From Nostoc mirabile CHAB5784 (GTDB taxonomy: Bacteria; Cyanobacteriota; Cyanobacteriia; Cyanobacteriales; Nostocaceae), in contig NZ_JAIVFS010000051.1 in assembly GCF_020829645.1 (NCBI RefSeq), forward strand, positions 1 to 58,035: a stretch of DNA of 58,035 nucleotides, written 5' to 3'. The notes below the pieces were generated by a model. The model did no database searches. It saw only the letters and a program-made list of their open reading frames with translations, and had not been told where the DNA came from. Shown piece by piece: positions 1 through 7,132 of the stretch (position 1 is the stretch's first letter; each line of letters starts with the position of its first letter). Both the position numbers and the translations under genes were made by a program.

Positions 1-122
1 TTGAGGATAAATGGGTGATGAGGTATGCGTGACAAGCACCAAGTTATTGAGGAGCCGTGTGAGGTGAAAGTCTCATGCACGGTTTTGAAGACCAACGGGG
101 TTGGTGACAACCTCGTTGAGTT
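1..122 (+). ncRNA. 3' end of a group II intron (domains V and VI)
   Basis: Positions 52-86 fold as a bacterial group II intron domain V. CCGTG (55-59) pairs with CACGG (78-82), TGAG (60-63) pairs with CTCA (72-75), and the AGC catalytic triad lies at 53-55. Domain VI follows as a 10-bp stem, 93-102 with 109-118. The intron body and any reverse transcriptase/maturase gene would lie left of the window. The exact 3' splice site is unclear, probably within about 10 bases after 118. An open frame through this stretch is only the RNA sequence read as protein. Confidence 0.85.
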
Positions 123-215
123 TAATGAAATATCATTTAGAGCGCAGTTCTTGCTGTTCTTGCTGGGGGAAAGAGGCTTTTGGGATTTTTGCACAGATAC
201 GGTAATCACAAGTGA

Positions 216-361
216 TATCATGTCCGTATAATTAGTTATGATTTCCACAGTCATTGCACCCCACCCCTTAATCCCCTCCCCGCTTGCGGGGAGGGGAGAC
301 AAAGCGACGATTGTCGGGGTGGGGTTCTTCGGGTTTAATAAGTAATCAAGCGGACATGATA
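216..361. mobile_element. MITE family A, copy 1
   Basis: A 146-bp element with perfect inverted ends TATCATGTCCG / CGGACATGATA, flanked by TGA on both sides (213-215 and 362-364). The interior is a G/C-rich palindrome (CTCCCCGCTTGCGGGGAG). Most of the sequence recurs at 12885-13077. It has no coding capacity, so it is non-autonomous. Confidence 0.9.
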
Positions 362-382
362 TGATTCACCGGACTTGATATA

Positions 383-467
383 AGTCCACGCTTAGTGGAC
401 TATAACCCTTACTCAGTCTTCAATAGATAGACTTTAGCTATAAGCCTCAGAATTCATTCTGAGGCGG
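383..467. repeat. dispersed palindromic repeat (GTCCAC...GAGGCGG type)
   Basis: This contains the hairpin GTCCACGCTTAGTGGAC and the block CCTCAGAATTCATTCTGAGG joined by an ACTTTAGCTATA segment. Related copies lie at about 6555-6665 and, split by another element, at 34000-34245. The unit is non-coding. Confidence 0.8.
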
Positions 468-490
468 TCGTCGGAACTGATGCAAGTTCT

Positions 491-620
491 GAGTTAACGA
501 GTCTTTGATACTCATTAATGAGGCTTAGAACTCCATTAACGAGTATTAAAGACTCGTGAATGAGTGTTTGAACTCCATTAATGAGTCTTTGATACTCATT
601 AATGAGGCTCAGAACTCCAC
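491..620. repeat. imperfect tandem repeat, units of about 20 bp
   Basis: Repeated GAGTCTTTGATACTCATTAA and AGAACTCCATTAACGAG words fill this stretch just downstream of the AbrB-like gene. The same words occur in the 42-bp array at 34265-34540. The 65-codon minus-strand frame through it is repeat-driven and I do not call it a gene. Confidence 0.75.
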
Positions 621-651
621 TCTTTTGCCCAATGCCCAATGCCCTCATCAA

Positions 652-1836
652 TTAAACTGATTCAGAAACTTGCTCATCCAGACGGCGAAACAAAAACACC
701 CAAAGTGGTAGGGAACTATTAATTGCAATTAGTCGCACTAAATGACCAGTTGTGACAATTTCAACATTATGATTCAATGCCAAGGAAACCAGAATCATTT
801 CTGCTGATCCTCCTGGTGCTGTGACTAATAGACAGGTTAACCAGTCCCAAGAGGTTAATTGCATCGCAAGTATAGCAGCGATCGCTCCCGCTATTAGGGT
901 CATCCCCACAGACATCAAGGCATAGCCGACAGTCTGCTTTCTAAAGTTGGGTTTGTCTCCCCAATATTCACCAATAGTAATTCCCAGCAGCATTTGACCC
1001 AATAAGTTTATTATTGGCGGCGGACTAAAGCTAATATCACCTACAAAAGGTAGCCAATGTAGCAAAGGATTAAACCCGATACCAATTAACAATGCACCAA
1101 AGAAATCGCCAGCCGGAATTTTAAATAATATAGCTGGATAAACTACTAATCCAGTAATTATTAGTACTAACAAAAGTAATTCTAGTTGAGATGGATCGAA
1201 ATTGAGCCAAGCAGCGTTGATTGGGAGTGTTTGCGGATAGTAATTACCAGTTGATGTCTTAGCGATGAAGGGAATTAGAACAACTACTGAGGTAACGCGA
1301 ATCGCCTGAACTAAGGCAACCAAACTAACATTTTTGTTGTAATCGGCGGCGATCGCTGCCATAATTCCGACACCACCAGGAACTGTAGCCAGCATTGCTG
1401 TTAACAGGTTGGTTTTGCTAAGGCGCGAGTAAATATAACCAATACAGGTTCCACTCAGCAGTAGAAACAAGGTAAGAAAAATAAATATGGGAATATTAGA
1501 AGCAACACTAGCTAGATTACCGTGAGCATTGGAAGCGCCGACAGTTAAGCCTACAAGTGCCATTCCCACTTTTCTAGCAGTGCGGTTTGGTTGGGGAGAA
1601 TATTGATAAAAAATTCGACACCCTTGAAGAACTACTGTACCAGCAGCAATCCCGCCAAAGATCCAGGCAATTCTGCCAATTTGGAACTTTGCCAGAAGTA
1701 AACCCAGAGGTAATGCCAGAAGCATTTCCAAGACAAGGACAATCAGTTGCTTCGTAAATAGCTGTTGTTTGGTAACAACGGGACTTTCATGAGTGTGTTC
1801 TTCTAGACTGGGAGCAACACTTAGGCTTTGATTCAT
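652..1836 (-). CDS. AbrB-family integral membrane protein (putative transporter)
   Basis: This is a very hydrophobic protein of about 394 residues with roughly ten membrane segments. It carries the paired glycine-rich motifs of the AbrB/PF05145 family: ATVPGGVGIMAAIA in the first half and VTAPGGSAEMILVSLAL in the second. The family is often annotated as putative ammonia monooxygenase, but it looks like a transporter and no substrate is established. I start at ATG 1836 (MNQSLSV). An in-frame upstream ATG at 1890 adds 18 residues that coincide with a HIP1 octamer and do not look like family sequence. There is no clear ribosome-binding site for either start. The gene is monocistronic and flanked by repeats on both sides. 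Confidence 0.85.
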   Translation of the reverse strand: MNQSLSVAPSLEEHTHESPVVTKQQLFTKQLIVLVLEMLLALPLGLLLAKFQIGRIAWIFGGIAAGTVVLQGCRIFYQYSPQPNRTARKVGMALVGLTVGASNAHGNLASVASNIPIFIFLTLFLLLSGTCIGYIYSRLSKTNLLTAMLATVPGGVGIMAAIAADYNKNVSLVALVQAIRVTSVVVLIPFIAKTSTGNYYPQTLPINAAWLNFDPSQLELLLLVLIITGLVVYPAILFKIPAGDFFGALLIGIGFNPLLHWLPFVGDISFSPPPIINLLGQMLLGITIGEYWGDKPNFRKQTVGYALMSVGMTLIAGAIAAILAMQLTSWDWLTCLLVTAPGGSAEMILVSLALNHNVEIVTTGHLVRLIAINSSLPLWVFLFRRLDEQVSESV

Positions 1837-1915
1837 CGATATGAGCTTTTTTATTAATTTAACTATGCATTTAAGGTAATGCGATCGCACAAGATAACTA
1901 GGTTCGTAGTGAGCG

Positions 1916-1952
1916 CTAAAGCGCTCAAATCAAGGACTAAAGTCCTTACTAC
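1916..1952. repeat. compound hairpin repeat
   Basis: Two small palindromes, GAGCGCTAAAGCGCTC and AGGACTAAAGTCCT, are enclosed by GTAGT/ACTAC arms. The structure is a dispersed intergenic hairpin upstream of the AbrB-like gene, without coding content. Confidence 0.7.
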
Positions 1953-1991
1953 AAACTTATTCATCGATTAAAGTTGGTCTAGTGGACTACT

Positions 1992-2087
1992 AGTACCGCA
2001 AGGCGGAAGTCACGCATTCACGCCTGCTTTAATTTTGAGCTTTCTGGCTGTAATAAAATGGTAGGTTTATTTCCGCCTTGCGGTACT
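1992..2087. mobile_element. MITE-like element with 17-bp perfect inverted ends
   Basis: AGTACCGCAAGGCGGAA (1992-2008) is repeated exactly in inverse at 2071-2087, enclosing 62 bp. The bases CTA abut the GTACCGC core on both sides, compatible with a 3-bp target duplication. This is the only copy in the window. Together with the hairpin at 1916-1952 it explains most of the 1837-2204 gap. Confidence 0.7.
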
Positions 2088-2204
2088 AAGTTTAAATTTA
2101 CCGCGTGTTGTATTCAAACAAAAATGCCTATAGAGAGAGGATAGGGGCACAATGATCGTTGTGCCCCTACAAATAATTTGTATTCCTTTCAATGGTTCAG
2201 CCGT

Positions 2205-2543
2205 TTAATCTTCGTCAAGGGCTGGGAAAGCTTCTTCAAGCTGCCACAACCTATCTTTATTTTCAACGAACCAAATACGAGTTTCTGGAGTTAATTTACT
2301 CCAAATGTCTTCAACAGGAATGTGAGGAGATGCATATTGGTATTGCTGACCAAGTGATTTGAGATTGTCCGCCACATCATGGGGAATTCCGAATTGTTCC
2401 CAGTTAACTGTTATGTGTCTTCCCGAAACTCCGGCTGTGGGGTCAAAAACCAATTGTGCTGATCTGACTAAATCAGCAAAGTGTTTCGGTTTTAGTTTGG
2501 TGATCTCCTGAATTTGGAGTGATTCGTTATGCTCTTGAGACAT
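2205..2543 (-). CDS. conserved hypothetical protein, 112 aa
   Basis: I do not recognise a family with certainty. The protein is soluble and acidic, with no signal peptide or membrane segment. It has a conserved-looking central block (VNWEQFGIPHDVADNLKSLG) and a Trp-rich C-terminal part (IWFVENKDRLWQLEEAFPAL). The ATG at 2543 is the only start in the frame that gives a full protein. The ribosome-binding site is weak. The gene stands alone, with a tnpB relic upstream and repeats downstream, and a hairpin at about 2144-2170 (GGGGCACAA/TTGTGCCCC) follows it. It looks like a real cyanobacterial small protein of unknown role. Confidence 0.7.
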   Translation of the reverse strand: MSQEHNESLQIQEITKLKPKHFADLVRSAQLVFDPTAGVSGRHITVNWEQFGIPHDVADNLKSLGQQYQYASPHIPVEDIWSKLTPETRIWFVENKDRLWQLEEAFPALDED

Positions 2544-2828
2544 TATCGCCGCAGTGGTAAAGATTAGTGATTCAGTTGAACTTACTGCCAGAGATTTTTA
2601 TCCCAATATTTTTACTTTAGCGCAGAGCCACTAACTTGAGCATAACTTAACCACACAAGGGGTTTGAGCAAATTGTTTAAGGTGAGCAAACTTCCGGTAC
2701 CCCAGTTCTAAAACCTGTTCCTGTTGTGGTCATGTTGTGGATGCGTTACCACTTGATATTAGAGAGTGGAATTGTCCAAGCTGCAATACTCATCACGATC
2801 GTGATGGGAACGCCGCGTTAATCATAAC

Positions 2829-3056
2829 AGGACTTATATCATGTCCGCCAAATCACCCATAATAAAAGAACCCCACCCCCAACCCCTCCCCGCAAGCAGG
2901 AGGTTAGCTCAAGCGCAGCTTTTGCGGGGTGGGGTTCCGGTTATTATGGTTAATTACCGGGACATCATATTACGCAAACAATAGCCGAAACCCTTATTGT
3001 TAGGTAGGGGCAATTCATTAATTGCCCCTGAGCGCGTGTAGTTTTGCGTAAGTCCT
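2829..3056. mobile_element. family D element, copy 1, inserted in the tnpB relic
   Basis: The ends AGGACTTA(CGCAAA) and TTTTGCGTAAGTCCT are inverted copies. The left end is split after AGGACTTA by a family A element. CATAA occurs next to both ends of the insertion (2823-2827 and 3058-3062), suggesting a target duplication of about 5 bp. The interior includes a GGGGCAATT/AATTGCCCC hairpin. A second complete copy lies at 55951-56342 and a one-ended relic at about 50396-50432. Confidence 0.75.
2837..2969. mobile_element. MITE family A, copy 2 (nested in family D)
   Basis: A 133-bp element beginning TATCATGTCCG and ending GGGACATCATA, flanked by TTA at 2834-2836 and 2970-2972. Removing the element and one TTA restores AGGACTTACGCAAACAATAG. 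That is the family D end, seen uninterrupted (with one base change) at 50410-50432 on the other strand. The empty-site comparison fixes the element boundaries and the 3-bp duplication. Confidence 0.9.
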
Positions 3057-3163
3057 ACATAAGAACAGAAGGACTTCGGATATTATCCGTGGACGGAGGG
3101 AAAGAGAGTTCTTGCCGAGTCGATAGCGAAGCGGTAGCGAGTCTTCGAGCGTCGGCGGAGTAA

Positions 3164-3250
3164 GACCAACAAGCCGCAAGGTGGAAAGGCATTTGTCGAT
3201 GAAACCGGAAGCCCACACTTCTCCTGACGGAGGAAGTGTGGGTAGTTCAC
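3164..3250 (+). mobile_element. right end of the IS605/IS1341-type element (possible omega-RNA scaffold)
   Basis: Directly after the tnpB stop comes a structured segment. Its last part is a long hairpin, CCCACACTTC (3212-3221) with GAAGTGTGGG (3233-3242), followed by TAGTTCAC ending at 3250. In this family the 3' end of tnpB plus the terminal hairpin also encodes the guide-RNA scaffold. The last bases overlap the stop codon of the neighbouring Rieske gene. Confidence 0.7.
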
Positions 3251-4605
3251 TGACGAGTGTAGGAACGCTCAAAGTGAGTTTTGAGTGTATGAGCCATAGC
3301 GGATATTGCAACTGCTGCTATAGAAAGCGATATTGCTGCGATTCTAATTCTAGAATCATCTGCAAGTATTGCTACAGCAGCTAGAGCGATCGCTACCCCT
3401 ATACAACTTTGCTTAACCGTATTTGTCACTTGATAAGCTCGATTGCAGGAACTACAGATAAGTGTGTGCCGCGAGAATCTGTCTAACAAAATTGGCTTTG
3501 GATTCAACTCACCATTCTCAACATTTTTCCATGTGGAATAGCCTTGATAAAAAGGCAAAGACGACCCAAATTTATCTAGCCACTTGCGGTACTCAACTAC
3601 TAATGTGTCAGATGTTTTTAAAGGCAAATATAGTTCTTTGAGACTTGTTTGTAAGCGCTCAATTTCTGACTGTTGCCCCGCAATAAGAGGCAAATCCTGC
3701 TCTAATATTTTGTTGGTATTTAAGTGATCTAGCCAGCGTGGTCTTAGCTTGACTCCCCAAGTCATGAAATTACGATAACCTCTAGCTAAAAGACGGCATC
3801 GCCCTTTACCTAAAGGAATCGAATATAAAGCTAGTCCAAATGTCCAGCCTCGGTCTTCAATATAACCATTGTTCAGCACAAGACTTGGAGCAACAAAATC
3901 AATATACTTCCAGGCTTCATTTGATTTATTAATTCCCCGCCACCTACCTCGAATCCCCTGAGCCGAACTCTCTAGGACTTCTATTTCTAGCGGTTGAGCA
4001 TTTTTGCGATTACTACCCCCCCTAGTGCCATGATGGCTAATAGCAACATGAGCCGGATCGGTAACGTTTTCTATTAGATATGTTTGGTCGTAAGGCAGAT
4101 CCAATATAAAATCTGTATGCACGAATCCTGGCTTATCTAAATCTGGCAAAATTGGGATATTTTCATCAACAGCAGTTTCTTTTTCACCAGCCCACACCCA
4201 AATCATGCCTTGGCGTTCTACAACCTTAAAGGATGGCACACAAGCATTGACTGGAATTTTTGCATCTGCTGGTAATTGGGGAATGTGGAGACATTGCCCA
4301 TCACTGCCAAACTGCCAACCATGATATAAACACTCAATTTTGCCGTCAATAATTTGTCCTTCGGAAAGTTTCGCTGTACGGTGAGGACAACGATCTGTTA
4401 AACAGATAAACTGTCCATCTTTGTTTTTGAACAAAACTAAAGGTTCATCGTACAACGAAAAGCTATGAGGGCGGTTGGCAGGCAAGTCTTGCACGAAGGT
4501 GACGGGATACCAGCATTGCCTCCAGTTAAATTCTTGCTTCTCCTCAAGCGTCTCAAAGGTAGAAGTTGGTGGTGTTGCCTGTAGTGTCTCTGTTTCTAAT
4601 GACAT
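3247..4605 (-). CDS. Rieske [2Fe-2S] non-heme iron oxygenase, pheophorbide a oxygenase-like
   Basis: The protein is 452 aa. The N-terminal Rieske domain has the cluster ligands C73, H75, C92 and H95 (CPH ... CLYHGW). The mononuclear-iron motif NVTDPAHVAISHHG carries D183, H186 and H191. A CxxC (C384-C387) and a hydrophobic C-terminal pair of helices (about 398-440) are typical of the PaO/Tic55/Lls1 group, so the likely role is membrane-associated oxygenation of a chlorophyll catabolite or related ring compound. The real substrate cannot be read from sequence. The ATG at 4605 gives the family N-terminus. The stop codon lies inside the right end of the IS605-type element (up to 3250), so the last residues may have been altered by that insertion. 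Confidence 0.88.
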   Translation of the reverse strand: MSLETETLQATPPTSTFETLEEKQEFNWRQCWYPVTFVQDLPANRPHSFSLYDEPLVLFKNKDGQFICLTDRCPHRTAKLSEGQIIDGKIECLYHGWQFGSDGQCLHIPQLPADAKIPVNACVPSFKVVERQGMIWVWAGEKETAVDENIPILPDLDKPGFVHTDFILDLPYDQTYLIENVTDPAHVAISHHGTRGGSNRKNAQPLEIEVLESSAQGIRGRWRGINKSNEAWKYIDFVAPSLVLNNGYIEDRGWTFGLALYSIPLGKGRCRLLARGYRNFMTWGVKLRPRWLDHLNTNKILEQDLPLIAGQQSEIERLQTSLKELYLPLKTSDTLVVEYRKWLDKFGSSLPFYQGYSTWKNVENGELNPKPILLDRFSRHTLICSSCNRAYQVTNTVKQSCIGVAIALAAVAILADDSRIRIAAISLSIAAVAISAMAHTLKTHFERSYTRQ

Positions 4606-4637
4606 AGTTTTCTCCAGGTTTCTATGATTTTAGACCT

Positions 4638-4775
4638 CAATACAGTTCAGTTAAGCATTTTTTCCTTCTCTCTGTGTTCTCTGCGCCTCTGTGGTAGCCT
4701 GCGGCAAGCCGATGCAGCGTCTACGTTAAAAAATTTGATTTCACAAAGGGTTTTAGCCTTAACCCAAGCGTATTG
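4638..4775. mobile_element. family C element, copy 1
   Basis: It runs from CAATACAGTTCAGTTAAGC to CTTAACCCAAGCGTATTG, imperfect inverted ends. Copy 2 (40964-41075) is nearly identical except that copy 1 carries a palindromic segment, GTAGCCTGCGGCAAGCCG and following, after CTGCGCCT. That segment is a later insertion of a short palindrome. The element lies just upstream of the Rieske gene and could include part of its promoter. Confidence 0.8.
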
Positions 4776-4854
4776 TTTTATACCTTTGTATTAGCAAATC
4801 TTTAGCCCCAGAGAGAGAACATTTCTAGGGTGAAACTTCAAAAATTAACATTTG

Positions 4855-5230
4855 CTTGTGGAAAACACCAAAATGAGTAAGTCATAAGGCATTTTACTTG
4901 CGGAAAACACCAAAATGAGTAAGTGTAAACTGGGGTTTGAGTAAGTAAAACGTCATTTTACTTGCGGAAAACACCAAAATGAATAAGTAAACTGGGGTTT
5001 GAGTAAGTAAAACGTCATTTTACTTGCGGAAAACACCAAAATGAATAAGTAAACTGGGGTTTGAGTAAGTAAAACGTCATTTTACTTGCGGAAAACACCA
5101 AAATGAATAAGTAAAATGGCATTTTGAGTAAGTCAAATGCCATTTTGATAAAGCATTTCAGTATTTTGAGAAAGTAAACAGGCATTTTGATAAAGCAATT
5201 AGGCATTTTGATAAAGTAATCAGCAAATAT
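4855..5230. repeat. 62-bp tandem repeat followed by short irregular repeats
   Basis: The word ACTTGCGGAAAACACC starts at 4896, 4960, 5022 and 5084, giving a period of 62-64 bp. A degenerate unit precedes it at about 4854. From about 5105 the array changes to shorter GGCATTTTGATAAAG units of roughly 20-30 bp. Frames through it read as repeats (FIKMP...) and 62 is not a multiple of three, so I regard it as non-coding. It fills the gap between the Rieske and Lin0512 genes. Confidence 0.85.
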
Positions 5231-5354
5231 ACCTGACAATTAAAAATCACAGATATACAAACAAAGCCGATGCTCAAATAAATTAAAAACTTTTCGGTAT
5301 AATCTCTCAAGCGCAAACAAAGGTAATTGTCAGCTTACGTACCTTTGACCTCAG

Positions 5355-5720
5355 CTACTTATCTTCGATTAAAACTGTAACAGCAGCGATCGCAATTAAC
5401 ATTTCATCATTTTTATCATTGAGTTCGGGAATTGCCCGCCCTTGAACTACCATCCCCCCAGATTCTACGGTAAGGGTTTTCCGACCAAATGGTAGTACAG
5501 CTAATACCTCTTCTTCTCTAACTTGCTCTGGATATGGAACTGCTACCTGAACCTCTATAATCATTTCATTGGGGTGACTTAAGCCAGCAACCTCCCAAAC
5601 ACCAGGTAAAGCATTATGAGCGATCGCATTCCGTACTGCCCTAGATGCTGCTACTGTAGGTTCTTGTCCATGTTGATCTATTCCCATCCCCATCTCGATA
5701 ATCAACCGTTTACGCGCCAT
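5355..5720 (-). CDS. Lin0512 family protein
   Basis: The protein is about 121 aa. It matches the pattern of the Lin0512 family: RLIIEMGMGIDQHGQ at the N-terminus, then ASRAVRNAIAHNALPG and a VQVAVPYP strand. The function is unknown in all members I know of. I choose ATG 5720 because GGAGG sits seven bases upstream of it. An in-frame ATG at 5744 would add eight residues with no ribosome-binding site. It is a soluble single-domain protein. The cNMP-binding gene lies upstream on the same strand, separated by 180 bp of repeat-rich DNA, so they are probably not one operon. Confidence 0.85.
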   Translation of the reverse strand: MARKRLIIEMGMGIDQHGQEPTVAASRAVRNAIAHNALPGVWEVAGLSHPNEMIIEVQVAVPYPEQVREEEVLAVLPFGRKTLTVESGGMVVQGRAIPELNDKNDEMLIAIAAVTVLIEDK

Positions 5721-5902
5721 TGCTACCTCCGGTAAATCTTTCATGTTTCACCAAAAAAAGCAGAGGGCTGGAGGCTCACTTGCAATACTGTATCGCTTCT
5801 CTACGAAAACCTTCACGTAGAGTCCTGCAATGAGAAGAGGTACACATGCCCCCTGCCCCCTGCCTCACCTCGACTGCGCTCGGCGACCACCTGCCTCCTG
5901 CC

Positions 5903-6271
5903 TCACACCATACGCTGCAGGCGACTCAGACGCTCTGAGTAACTTTTCATCACCTTGAGGGCAAACATGGGTGTTTCCTGAACGGCAAAAAGAAACCTTT
6001 TCTCATCAACGAAAGCAAGTTTGCTGTCCACCTTGGCAATAGCTGTGTAAGTTCTATTTTTTACTCCTACAAGTACCCCGACACCAAAAACTTCGCCCGT
6101 ATCAATGGTTTCTACAACCTTGCCATTGACTAATATATCCACTGTTCCTTCCAGAATCCCGTACATGTGCTCACCTGGCTGTCCTTCTTCAAAGATGACT
6201 TCGCCTGCTGAAAATGCTTGAGGGTCGGGTTGTTTTTGAAAGATACTGACTGTTACTACAGGACTTAGCAT
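5903..6271 (-). CDS. stand-alone cyclic-nucleotide-binding domain protein
   Basis: The 122 residues form a single cNMP-binding fold of the CRP/FNR type: FSAGEVIFEEGQPGEHMYGI, VDILVNGKVVETIDTGEVFG, and a closing helix ERLSRLQRMV. There is no DNA-binding or kinase domain, so it is a sensor or adaptor rather than a transcription factor. The phosphate-binding cassette is not typical (GEVFGVGVLVGVKNRTYTAIA lacks the usual GE-x-A-L-x(5)-RTA pattern), so nucleotide binding is uncertain. The ATG at 6271 is the only convincing start. Partners are unknown. Confidence 0.8.
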   Translation of the reverse strand: MLSPVVTVSIFQKQPDPQAFSAGEVIFEEGQPGEHMYGILEGTVDILVNGKVVETIDTGEVFGVGVLVGVKNRTYTAIAKVDSKLAFVDEKRFLFAVQETPMFALKVMKSYSERLSRLQRMV

Positions 6272-6441
6272 TTAGAGCAACCCCAAAATTCTTGGTTTTT
6301 AGACGAAACTTTTTGGATAGCTTTAGGCGAACCCACAAAAGTATACTACTTTCTGTTGATTAACTCTCAACCTCCGCAAAATTTCTGATTAGTCCCCTAA
6401 TCGCCTAGAAACCTCTCCCTGGTTTTACAACATAAAACCGT

Positions 6442-6974
6442 CCCTCTCCGACTCGGAGCTACGGTGTACACACAAGTGCTGTCCACATAGGTTTCAACTC
6501 TTTTACCCACATTTTTGTCAGAGTTAAACTATCACACTCACCGACATCCCGCCCAGAACTAAAGTTCAGCGGCTCATAACTGAAGTCCACGCTTTGTGGA
6601 CTCAACGATCAATTTAGTCCACAAAGCGTAGACTTTAGCTATGAGACTCGGAATTCATTCCGAGGCGGGATATAGGACTAGTATTTGATTTTTGAAATGC
6701 ACGTAGTGGACTGTCTACGCAAAATAGTGCATTAGACGTAGGTTGGGTGGAGCGGAGCGCAACCCAACATATATCAGGATGTTAGCAATGGCTTAGCCTC
6801 CACCCAACCTACAATTTTTTTGCAATCATTAAAGCCTAGACAGTCCATTACAAGACTACCGAGATTTTTTCAGAAATCAAATATGATTCCTATAGAAACG
6901 CAGTGCGAGATTTATTAATAAAGACATAGCTGCGACAAGACTTGTGTGTACACCGTAGCCGACTCGGAGAGGGA
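6442..6974. mobile_element. 533-bp nested inverted-repeat element
   Basis: The outer arms, about 35 bp with mismatches, are 6442-6477 and 6940-6974, sharing TACGGTGTACACACAAGT. Inside are a dispersed GTCCAC/GAGGCGG repeat (about 6555-6665), a second arm pair (TATTTGATTTTTGAAA near 6680 with TTTCAGAAATCAAATA near 6871), a third (GGACTGTCTA/TAGACAGTCC near 6717 and 6838), and a GTAGGTTGGGTGG/CCACCCAACCTAC hairpin (about 6739-6811, family E). The order of the arms implies successive insertions. No coding sequence is present. It accounts for most of the 6272-7132 gap. Confidence 0.75.
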
Positions 6975-7132
6975 GAGACTTGAACGACTCCCCAGATAAC
7001 GAAAATTACTAGAGTGAAAATTCAGCTTTTTGCTCCCCTCTTTGCTTGCCTAGCGGCAGGCTGACGCCAACAAAGAGGGGCTGGGGGAGAGGTCAAATAA
7101 TATTTATCAAACTCACGTTAAAATAGCAAATT

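Larger units (their letters stand above)
2707..3163 (+). pseudogene. tnpB (IS200/IS605-IS1341 type) C-terminal relic, interrupted
   Basis: 2707-2826 encodes the TnpB zinc-finger and catalytic tail: SKTCSCC, then EWNCPSC, then HHDRDGNAA. The frame resumes at 3059 with RTEGLRILSVDGG and ends at TAA 3161-3163. Joining 2826 to 3062 gives the continuous tail ...NAALII-RTEGLRIL, so 2829-3056 is an insertion. Upstream of 2707 an earlier piece (KVSKLPVPQF, from about 2677) is in another frame, so the gene was also frameshifted and has lost its 5' part. TnpB is the RNA-guided nuclease carried by these elements. This copy is dead. Confidence 0.85.

Noticed and set aside
454..651. 65-codon minus-strand frame
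   Set aside because: It is composed of the short tandem repeat at 491-620 and has no start signal.
5015..5239. 74-codon minus-strand frame (FIKMP repeats)
   Set aside because: It lies in the 62-bp array whose period is not a multiple of three, and repeats change frame within it.
6975..7132. T-box or other riboswitch upstream of ileS
   Set aside because: No T-box sequence, specifier loop or terminator/antiterminator pair is visible.
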